NCBI GenBank assembly: GCA_018057705.1
Contig: JAGPDF010000038.1
Coordinates: 1 to 43,987 of the forward strand
Source: Thermoanaerobaculia bacterium
GTDB lineage: Bacteria > Acidobacteriota > Thermoanaerobaculia > Multivoradales > JAGPDF01
Length of the DNA stretch: 43,987 nucleotides
Direction of reading: 5' to 3'
The position numbers and the translations under genes are program-made. Of the stretch, positions 36,301-43,700 are shown in pieces; within the stretch, counting starts at the first letter, position 1; each line of letters opens with the position of its first letter. The notes beneath the pieces were generated by a model. The model saw only the letters and a program-made list of their open reading frames with translations. It searched no databases and was not told the DNA's origin.

Positions 36301-39137
36301 AGCGTTCTTGTTCGGGTTTCGGTCAGGCGGTCGCCGTTGCTGTTGTAGGTCGAGGTCGAGATCTGGCCGAGGGCGTTGGTTTCGCGCGTCATCCGGCCGC
36401 GGCTGTCGTACTGGTAGCTCGACAGGTTGCCGAGGGCGTCGAGCTCGGTCAGGAGCTCGCCTTTGGTGTTGTAGGTGAAGTTCGTGACTGCACCGGTGGC
36501 GTCGGTGGTGCGGGTGAGGTTCGACTTGGCGTCGTAGAGGTTCGTCGTCACGCCGCCACGCGGGTCGGTGGTCGTCAGGGCGTTGCCCTTGCCGTCGTAG
36601 GTGAAGCGCGTGATGTGGCCGAGCGCGTCGGTGGTCGAGGTGAGGTTGCGGTTCGCGTCGTAGACGTAGGTCGTGGTGTTGCCGAGCTCGTCGGTCTCGG
36701 TGAGAAGCTGATCGTTGCCGTCGAAGGTCCGGGTCGTCTCGACCCCCGACTCGTCCACTTCGTGGGTGACGTTGCCGCGCGCGTCGTAGTCGAGCTGGCG
36801 GGAGGCGCCCAGACGGTTGGTGACGATCTCGCGGTTGGCGGCGAGCTGGTGGTCGTAGAGGATCTCGTGGCCGAAAGCGTCCACGTGCTTCGTCAGGCGG
36901 CCGTCCGGGCCGTACTCGTTGCGGATCGGCGTCCTGCCCAGCGGATCGTGGATCTCCTCGAGATAGTGATTGCCCGAGTAGGTGTAGGTGGTTTCGGCTT
37001 CCGTTCGGTCGGTGAAGCTCGTCAGGTCGCCGGCAGCGTCGTAGGCGTAGACGAGGTCGGCGCCCTCGGGGTCCACGATGCGGGTGATGCGGTTCTGGCC
37101 GTCGCGCTCGAAGGTGATGCTGGCGCCGCTCGTGTGGCTGATGCCGCCGGCGCTGAAGGTCGCCGCGTTGCCGTTCGGGTCGGCGATCTTCGTCACGCCG
37201 GTGGTGCGGTTGACCTCGAACGCTCTTCCGTCACGGGTGGTCAGCCGCACCTGCGGCGGGTCGTAGAGGCCACCTTCGGTCGACAGGAGCTGGCTGCTGC
37301 CGGTCGCCCAGAAGATGTTGGTGCCGGCCATCGCCTGCAGCGTCGCGCCCGGCACCGGGCCGTCGACGTACGCGAAGCCGGCGATGCCGTAACAGCCGCC
37401 GACCCCCGGCGCGAGCTGCGTCAGCACCGGCCGGAAACGGTAGACCTCGCGGTCCGAGAGCTTCACCGTCGAGATGTGCGACTTTCTCTCCTGCGCGGTG
37501 TCGCACGGGAGGAAGCCCGCGGCGATGTTCCAGCCATCACCTGTGGGCCGATTCGTGCGGTACGAGCCGGCCTTCACCTCGAGCTCCCAGCCCTGCCCGA
37601 AGTCGCCTTTGCGGTGCCCTCGCCGGCTGTCGTAGCCGCGGATCACCTGGATCGGGATCCCCGAGAGCGGCACTTCGAGATCGACGAAGGCGAGCGCGAA
37701 GTGGCCGATCTTCCGCTGCCCTTCGACGTTGAGGGAGATCGTCTGTTCGACGAAGTTGAGCGCGGTGTCGATGGCGCGCAGGCGGACTTCGTAGAGGCCG
37801 TTCTCGAGCAGCGTCGGATCGAGCGTGCCGAGGGTCTGCGCCTCGAGCGGCGTCGTGCCCGTGCCGAGCTCGATCCAGTCGGAATCCCCCACCGCCCGGT
37901 AGGCGAGCGTCCAGCTCTGGAGCTCCGGCGAGCGCACCGTGCCGACGATCGGCGTCGGGCCGGTGACCTCGGCGAGGTCGGCGGGCGAGAGGATGGCGAC
38001 GTCGGGGAGCTCCTCTTCGTTCGAGATCGTGAGCGTCGTCGCCTCGGTGATGTAGATCCAGTAGCCGCGCCCGGGACGGAGCTCCGTCATGTCGTTGGCC
38101 CAGACCGGCACCGCGACGTCGTAGACCTCCCACGGGTCGGCGCTGTCGGTCGGATCGAAGCCGAAGAGGCGGATGTACTGGCCGGCGATCGAAGCGAGCG
38201 CCGTCGCCACCGGCCGCGCCGAGCCGGCCGGATAGCCGATCAGGTTCCAGCCGAGGCAGAGCGGGATCGACGTCGTCGTCGGCTCCGGGCCGCCCTCGGG
38301 CAGCGTCGCGCTCCCCTGCCCTTCCAGCCAGAAGCCTTTCGCCGGCGTGATTGCCGTCAGGTCCGACGTCCCCGGGCTCGCCGGATCCCAGACCTTCCAC
38401 GGGTCGGCGGTGTCGCAGGCGTCGAAGGCGAAGACCCGCCGCACCGCGCTCGCGATCGGCAGGAACACCGCGCCGGGGGAGGGGTCGTTCGGCTGCCAGC
38501 TGATCGACAGTAGGTTGAAGGCCGGTACCACCGGAACGGCGACCATCGGCTGCACGGACCCCGCCCCCGCGCCGGAGCGCGGAGCGCGAGGCGCAACCTG
38601 CGGAGCTGCTCCAGCGGGGAGCGAAGCGGGATTCGCGTCCGGCGGCGTCGGCGGCGGCGGGATCTCCCCCGGCGGCAGATCGGTCAGCGGCGCCGGGCCG
38701 GCGCCCGTTGCGCCTTCGGCGCGGGGGGCCGACTGCGGATCGCCCGTGACTGCGAGAAGCGCTGGTGACGCACCAGAGAAAAGGCTGCTGGTAAAGGAAT
38801 GCGTTCGATTCAGCGCCTCGAGTGCGAAGCGAACGCGCCGCTCCTGCAGCTTCTTTCCTTTACCGAAGATTTTCGCTGGCAGGACAACGCCGTCGACCTT
38901 CTCGGAAATGCCGAACCACGCCCCCCGCGCGGCTTGCCGCGCCAAATCGAGACTCGTCGTCCGCCTCGCCAGCCGGATGTGCGCGCCCAGTTTCGGGGCG
39001 GCCTCGGTGACTCGCAGGCCGAGGTCCTCGGGGGCCACCGCCCCCATCCCCATGACCGGACCGGTGGGCAGGAAGGCGAGGGTGAGGAGGAGGCGGGCGG
39101 GCGTCTGCTGCAGCTTCCTGAATCGTGAGGCGATCAT
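33324..39137 (-). CDS. RHS/YD-repeat polymorphic toxin 2 with matrixin-like metalloprotease tip
   Basis: 1,937 residues from ATG 39137, chosen because similarity to RHS1 starts here and a promoter-like element shared with RHS1 lies at 39149-39163; an ATG at 39206 with a fair GAGAG box would add 23 unrelated residues. The layout repeats RHS1: signal region (ARLLLTLAFLPTGPVMGMG), Pro/Ala linker, WNLIGYP beta units, Ig-like part, long YD shell and the core signature LYDNRARWLDSRVGGFVSQD before DPTG. The shell is nearly identical to RHS1 over well over 1,500 residues. The 215-residue tip holds HEIGHVLGLHH and a Met-turn (SLMF), the active site of metzincin zinc proteases. A membrane protein gene follows after two bases. 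Confidence 0.92.
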   Translation of the reverse strand: MIASRFRKLQQTPARLLLTLAFLPTGPVMGMGAVAPEDLGLRVTEAAPKLGAHIRLARRTTSLDLARQAARGAWFGISEKVDGVVLPAKIFGKGKKLQERRVRFALEALNRTHSFTSSLFSGASPALLAVTGDPQSAPRAEGATGAGPAPLTDLPPGEIPPPPTPPDANPASLPAGAAPQVAPRAPRSGAGAGSVQPMVAVPVVPAFNLLSISWQPNDPSPGAVFLPIASAVRRVFAFDACDTADPWKVWDPASPGTSDLTAITPAKGFWLEGQGSATLPEGGPEPTTTSIPLCLGWNLIGYPAGSARPVATALASIAGQYIRLFGFDPTDSADPWEVYDVAVPVWANDMTELRPGRGYWIYITEATTLTISNEEELPDVAILSPADLAEVTGPTPIVGTVRSPELQSWTLAYRAVGDSDWIELGTGTTPLEAQTLGTLDPTLLENGLYEVRLRAIDTALNFVEQTISLNVEGQRKIGHFALAFVDLEVPLSGIPIQVIRGYDSRRGHRKGDFGQGWELEVKAGSYRTNRPTGDGWNIAAGFLPCDTAQERKSHISTVKLSDREVYRFRPVLTQLAPGVGGCYGIAGFAYVDGPVPGATLQAMAGTNIFWATGSSQLLSTEGGLYDPPQVRLTTRDGRAFEVNRTTGVTKIADPNGNAATFSAGGISHTSGASITFERDGQNRITRIVDPEGADLVYAYDAAGDLTSFTDRTEAETTYTYSGNHYLEEIHDPLGRTPIRNEYGPDGRLTKHVDAFGHEILYDHQLAANREIVTNRLGASRQLDYDARGNVTHEVDESGVETTRTFDGNDQLLTETDELGNTTTYVYDANRNLTSTTDALGHITRFTYDGKGNALTTTDPRGGVTTNLYDAKSNLTRTTDATGAVTNFTYNTKGELLTELDALGNLSSYQYDSRGRMTRETNALGQISTSTYNSNGDRLTETRTRTLGDGTTATEITRFTYDSANRPITTTAPDGSITRTEYDALGNVKATVDALGRRTEFSYDELGRQTRTDHPDGTFDLTGYDAENRRISSTDRGNRTTTYEYDPAGRLRKTFLPNDGTPVVLEQIYDDAGRLHQSIDARGNATTFGYDDSGRRTTITDALNQVTLTAYDAAGNQVALTDPRGNTTAFVYDSSNRLTRTIAPDATFRTTGYDALGRRISETDESGKITQFGYDALGRLVSVTDALNQVTTYAYDEAGNRVSQADANGHVTRFEFDSVGRQTKRILPDGATERFTYDAAGNRSSRTDFLGRTTLYDYDLQSRLLRRTYPGNVQVSFTYTPTGRRLTATDARGVTTYGYDTRDRVTSLTYPDGRSLEYGYDAVGNRTELTANVAGQTLTTSYTYDDLNRLDTVTDPIGGVYDHNYDANGNRESLLFPNGVATTYSYNAKNQLLNISTVNNAGTTLVSFAYTLAPTGNRTRIVEHDGVTRNYAYDNLYRLTDEHVKQGSAPDAPTAWRNQFAYDPVGNRLEQLRQTENGTPQPVIYTYDERDRLLTENGIAGPVTYGWDANGNRTAKSGTDGATYVWDIENRLTRVVLANGTFVEHTYDVDGVRVRMRAAPTEGPSSTLEYLVDASGSLSQVVGESSGVDTLVAYHVRGYDLVATLRTAVGSPTELAPRYFHSEELGSTRALTDGQGNATDEFSLEAYGTLVEHQGDDETCYLFSGERLDRISGLYDNRARWLDSRVGGFVSQDEYPYSISSPSSLHRYSYVGGRPTNSVDPTGNFEISLSLSFAALSTLGTLSLSFGGSVGGILGRVLALTLAPVQVQDMSWDGTTPEQIGLPFPGWADEEITYQISVARSSWAKHGVLITALPTRGPVRVVESTFRSNAEVESVLARPEVGLSRRSLATIPVVFIRSRGGHGTRGGANTADPSEPAWILMTRLANERTLTHEIGHVLGLHHVASPWSLMFQWDVGGTSLSEGEIQRAKSGLRTRHGG
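33327..33971 (-). other. RHS2 tip: metzincin (matrixin-like) zinc protease domain
   Basis: Of 215 residues the first 42 are hydrophobic (ISLSLSFAALSTLGTLSLSF and LALTLAPV). The rest resembles a matrixin fold: strand-like VVFIRSRGG, then ERTLTHEIGHVLGLHHV (coded at 33435-33467) with three zinc-binding His and the catalytic Glu, and eight residues later the Met-turn in SPWSLMFQW. The final SEGEIQRAKSGL matches the closing helix of matrixins. Proteolysis of a target-cell protein is therefore the likely toxic activity; no substrate can be named. Confidence 0.8.
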
Positions 39138-39148
39138 CGGGAAGACGG

Positions 39149-39163
39149 GAGCATAGCGAACGA
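39149..39163 (-). promoter_or_regulatory. Conserved promoter-like element upstream of RHS2
   Basis: Same 15 bases as at 32352-32366 (minus strand TCGTTCGCTATGCTC). If TATGCT is the -10 box, transcription would start only a few bases before ATG 39137, which favours that start over 39206. Confidence 0.4.
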
Positions 39164-39286
39164 ATTTCCTGTCCGGTGCACGCCTCCGACCAGGGATCGC
39201 AGCCATCCGCTCTCGCTAGAATCCCGTCTTTCCTCGTCGCGGCTTCCGGCTCTCCCGGCCGATTCCTCGGCCCTCGGAGCCTTCAC

Positions 39287-40189
39287 GTGATCTTCCTCAT
39301 GATTGTCGCTGTCGGCGCCCTTCTCGCATGGCTCGGGGTCCTGAGCGCGCATGCTGACTCCGGCCGCCCGAGGGCGAAGCGCCGAAAGTTCGAGACGCTC
39401 CCAGCGAAGGACCACGGCTTCCAACGCGCGAAGCCCGAATGGGTCCGCAAAGAAGTGCTCCGGCTAGAGGCCCTGATGCCCGAAGGCTCACGCAAGGTTG
39501 CCGACACCTTCAACTTCCTCCACGCCCACCGCGGGGAGACTGTCGGCAAGACCTTCGTCGCCGAGCTCGTCAAGACGCATCAGGAAGAGATTCTTCGGCT
39601 GCGCCAGACGCTCAAGCATCGCAAGCCACGGAGGGTGCCCAAGAACCTCCTCTGGGCTCTCGATCTCACCTTCCTCCCGGGCCCGGAAGGACCGCGTCCC
39701 GTCTTTGGCCTCCTGGACCACGGAAGCCGCCTCTGCCTCTCCCTCACCGCTCTGCGCGATCGTTCTGCGATCGGAATACTTCGTTACCTGCTCGACGCAA
39801 TCGAGCGCTTCGGCAAGCCCGTGATGCTGCGCACCGACAACGAGCCGATCTTCACTTCACGCCTCTTCCGATTCAGCCTTTGGCTGTTGGGAATTCGCCA
39901 TCAACGTACCGCCCCGCACTGCCCTTGGCAGAACGGGCGTATCGAGCGCCTCTTCCTCACGCTCAAGGAGAAGATCCTCGATTGGTTCGAAGACGCTGGC
40001 GCGCCCGACGACCTCGACGACGATCTCGCCACCGTCCGCGCCTGGTACAACCATTTGCGCCCGCATCAGCACCTCGGCGGCTTGACTCCGGCCGCGACCT
40101 GGACGGGAAGGAAGCCTTCGGGTCGCGGCAAGCCTCTCTATCTCTCGTTCTGGAACGGACGGCTCTCTGGCTTTCACTTTCCGACGTAG
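39287..40189 (+). CDS. DDE (integrase-core, rve) transposase
   Basis: 300 residues from GTG 39287, which has GGAG seven bases upstream; ATG 39299 is the alternative. The first 20 residues are hydrophobic (IFLMIVAVGALLAWLGVLSA), a feature of a subgroup of rve transposases. The catalytic core has Asp in LLWALDLTFLPG, Asp in MLRTDNEPIF and Glu in WQNGRIERLF, a complete DDE triad, followed by YNHLRPHQHLGGLTPAATW. It should cut and join DNA ends of its own element. It lies opposite in strand to the RHS genes between RHS2's promoter and repeat copy C. I could not find matching terminal inverted repeats. A relic of a second copy lies at 23213-23290. Confidence 0.88.
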   Translation: MIFLMIVAVGALLAWLGVLSAHADSGRPRAKRRKFETLPAKDHGFQRAKPEWVRKEVLRLEALMPEGSRKVADTFNFLHAHRGETVGKTFVAELVKTHQEEILRLRQTLKHRKPRRVPKNLLWALDLTFLPGPEGPRPVFGLLDHGSRLCLSLTALRDRSAIGILRYLLDAIERFGKPVMLRTDNEPIFTSRLFRFSLWLLGIRHQRTAPHCPWQNGRIERLFLTLKEKILDWFEDAGAPDDLDDDLATVRAWYNHLRPHQHLGGLTPAATWTGRKPSGRGKPLYLSFWNGRLSGFHFPT

Positions 40190-40212
40190 CTGCCGCTCCG
40201 CGGAACGCTTGA

Positions 40213-40409
40213 AGGGCACTTTCGCGAGTGTCCGCAGGGGAAGTGCGCCGGCTCCTTCAACTGAGCTCGATTCAGTCACGATTGGAGGCGATTCAACGAA
40301 GCAAACTGCCTGATTCTCGCCCTCGAGGCCCTCTCCTCGCAGGTAGCGGGCTCGATTTCATCGCCCCGGGCGACTCCTCCGGGTCCGCCGGACGCGCGGA
40401 CGGGACACC
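40213..40409. repeat. Intergenic module repeat, copy C with upstream arm
   Basis: The core 40281-40409 matches copies A and B. The arm from 40213 (AGGGCACTTTCGCGAGTGTC and following bases) matches B from 32573. The hairpin reads GTCCGC-cggacgc-GCGGAC. It begins 24 bases after the transposase stop and ends one base before the stop codon of the putative immunity gene of module 3. Nothing else is seen in 40190-40410. Confidence 0.85.
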
Positions 40410-40410
40410 G

Positions 40411-40773
40411 CTACTTCTCGAGAAACGCCTGCACGAGCCAACCGAAGACGACGCCAAGCAAGAGCAACGCTATCGAGAAGTAGATCAGCCAAGCCGCAGA
40501 ATAGCCCGCGAAGGTCAAGATCGCGACCACGGGCCGCCGTCGGCGGCTCGACGCTCTCAAGGAGGCCAAACCTTCGATTAGGAATCCTGGAGTGAAAGCG
40601 AGAATCGCGACACCTGATGCGAGGATCAGGAGAATCGAGCTGGCTCGAGCCCCTCCTTCCCAACCTTGGCGCCTCATCACGAGAGTTGCCGCAAGCGCCG
40701 CGATTGCAACAAGCACAGGAGCCCAGAGTGCCGAGGCCCGTTTGGAGGCCCTTTCAGGTCCGTGGCGCTTCAT
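40411..40773 (-). CDS. Small multi-pass membrane protein, putative immunity protein of RHS module 3
   Basis: 120 residues. Its ATG overlaps the TGA of RHS3 by four bases (ATGA), a strong sign of translational coupling. A basic N-terminus is followed by three or four membrane segments (APVLVAIAALAATLVM, ASSILLILASGVAILAFTPG, ILTFAGYSAAWLIYFSIALL with LLGVVFGWLV). No family recognised and no similarity to the membrane protein of module 2 beyond hydrophobicity. Position suggests immunity to the RHS3 tip; a membrane immunity protein is usual for toxins that attack the membrane or act in the periplasm. Confidence 0.72.
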   Translation of the reverse strand: MKRHGPERASKRASALWAPVLVAIAALAATLVMRRQGWEGGARASSILLILASGVAILAFTPGFLIEGLASLRASSRRRRPVVAILTFAGYSAAWLIYFSIALLLLGVVFGWLVQAFLEK

Positions 40774-43700
40774 GGTTGCGCTCCTCGAACTGAGTCAAAG
40801 AACCGCTGAGCATTCTGTGCCGCTGCCTCTGGCGCACGGGCGATGGGCACGAGCAGCGATGCGAAGTCCAGATAGAAAGGCAACGCTGATCGAACTGGCT
40901 CCGGGATCGTGCCAATGTCGTGGAAGTCATCTGTAAATCCAACCAGCGACGCGAAGTAGTTGCTCCTCGGGCCCACTTGAAAGTACGCTGGGCCGGATGT
41001 GGAAAGGCCCAAGGTGACCGAGTAGCCGTGTCGGCTCTTGGCATTCTTCGCCAGCTGCGACAGCATTCCCCAGGCCTTGTTCCCTCTCACTAGCGACCTG
41101 GGAAGCAAGTGAATCACGGAAAGCGGCCAGGCGGCCATGACCGCTCTACCAGCAAGCTCCTGAGGATCACTGACACCATAAGCGAATCCAGCTGTAACTG
41201 ATCCGCCGAAGCCGCGTTGTGGCACAAAGATGCTCACCGGGTTGAGGCCAGCTTCCGCCGCCAGAGCGACCGAAACCCTTTCGGTCCGCGCATCCAAGTA
41301 GATGTCTAGACCACCCCCAAGCGTCCCCCCAATAGCGGACCCGTTGACGCGAAGCGATGCGAGAACTCCATCAGCCTGCTCTGCGAGCCCTGTTGCCTGA
41401 AAAAAACCAAGGGTGACCAGCGAACTGAGGACAATGGTAGAAGCAACCGCCAATGAAACTGCCAGGGTCGCATAGCTGTCCAATCCGGACGGGTCGGCGT
41501 AGTCTACAGGGTTGTTCAGAGAGTACTTGTACTTGTGGAGGCTGGTCGGTCTCATCAAGTGGCCGAAGAACGTGTCTGCTCCCTCGAACCTGGCTGTTTG
41601 GGGGTCCAGCCATCGCGAGCGAAAGTAATCCAGACCCGAAGTTCTGTCTCGCGCCTCTCCTGCGAAGAGGTAGGCATTCGAGTCGTCACTGCTCTGCGCA
41701 GCGAGAGCTCCGAACGCTTCGAAGGAATAGCGATCGACCCCGGCTCCTGACTCGTCGCTGACTGCGCGTACGGTCCCGATACCTTCCGCGTGGAAGTGGC
41801 GCGGGACCAGCCTGGCAGCGTCGCCGATTGCAGGCCTCAGCGTCGCTAGAAGATCGTCACCTCTAACGTGAAAGGCGGTGAACTCGCCAGTCTCAACTGC
41901 CTCCGCAATGACTTGACTGAGCCTCAAACCTCCATTCCAGCTCGTGTGGTGCCATGGGTCAACAAGGTATTCTTCCTGCGCGGGGGGACCAATCAACGAA
42001 TTGGTTCGCGTTCGAATTCGCGTTCCGTCGACGTCGTAGTCGTGCTCGACGATCGTCCCGCCCACCAGCTCCACCCTCACCAACCGATTCTCGATATTCC
42101 AGGTGTACGTCGCCCCGTCCGCCCCGCTCTTCGCGGTCTGATTCCCATTCGCATCCCAGCCGTAGGTGACGGGCCCCGAAATCCCGTTCTCGGTCAGCAG
42201 GCGGTCGCGTTCGTCGTAGGTGTAGACCACCGGCTGCGGGGTGCCGTTCTCGGTCTGGCGGAGCTGTTCGAGGCGGTTGCCGACGGGGTCGTAGGCGAAC
42301 TGGTTTCGCCACGCTGTCGGCGCGTCTGGCGCGGTGCCCTGACGCACGTGCTCGTCGGTCAGGCGGTAGAGGTTGTCGTAGGCGTAGTTGCGGGTGATGC
42401 CGTCGTGCTCGACGATCTTGGTTCGGTTGCCGGTCGGGGCTAGCGTGTAGGCGAAGCTCACGAGCGTCGTGCCGGCGTTGTTGACGGTCGAGATGTTGAG
42501 CAGCTGGTTCTTGGCGTTGTAGGCGTAGGTCGTTGCCACGCCGTTGGGGAAGAGGAGGCTTTCGCGGTTGCCGTTGGCGTCGTAGTTGTGGTCGTAGACG
42601 CCGCCGATCGGGTCGGTCACGGTGTCGAGTCGGTTCAGGTCGTCGTAGGTGTAGCTGGTCGTCAGGGTCTGGCCGGCGACGTTGGCCGTGAGGGCGGTGC
42701 GATTGCCCACTGCGTCGTAGGCGTATTCGAGACTCCGGCCGTCGGGATAGGTCAGGCTGGTCACGCGGTCGCGGGTGTCGTAGCCATAGGTCGTTGTTCC
42801 ACGCGCGTCCGTTGCGGTCAGGCGCCTCCCGGTTGCTGTGTAGGTGAAGCTCACCTGGACGTTGCCGGGATAGATCCGGCGCAGCAGGCGGCTCTGGAGG
42901 TCGTAGTCGTAGAGCGTCGTCCGGCCAAGGAAGTCGGTGCGTGAGGTGCGGTTGCCGACGGCGTCGTAGGCGAAGCGCTCCAGAGCCCCGTCGGGGAGGA
43001 TGCGCTTCGTCTGTCTTCCGACGCTGTCGAATTCGAACCTCGTGACGTGGCCGTTGGCGTCTGTCTGCGAGATGCGGTTGCCGGCTTCGTCGTAGGCGTA
43101 GGTGGTGACTTGGTTCAAGGCGTCGGTGACGGTCGTCAGTCTGCCGAGCGCGTCGTAGCCGAACTGGGTGACCTTTCCGGACTCGTCCGTTTCCGAGGTT
43201 CTTCTGCCCAGGGCGTCGTAGCCGGTGGTCCGGAAGGAAGCGTCCGGCGCGATCGTCCGGGTCAGGCGATTGCCAGCGTCGTAGACGAAGGCGGTCGTGT
43301 TGCCGCGCGGGTCGGTCAGCGCCACCTGGTTGCCGGCCGGGTCGTAGGCGGTAAAGGTAATCTGATTCAGGGCGTCGGTGATCGTCGTCCGGCGGCCGCT
43401 GTCGTCGTAGCCGAAGGTCGTGGCGTGGCCGCGGGCGTCGATCGACTGCGAGAGCCTTCCGGCGTCGTCGTAGATCTGCTCGCTGACCGGCACGGTCGGG
43501 CTGTCGGAGAGAAAGGTCTTCCGCAGCCTTCCTCCCGGGTCGTACTCGTAGGTGGTCGTGCGGTTCGCACGGTCCGTCGAGCTAGTGCGGCGGTTTTCGG
43601 CGTCGTAGCCGGTGAGGTCGAAGGTGCCGTCCGGGTGGTCGGTTCGCGTCTGCCGCCCGAGCTCGTCGTAGGTGAACTCCGTTCTTCTTCCGAGGGCGTC

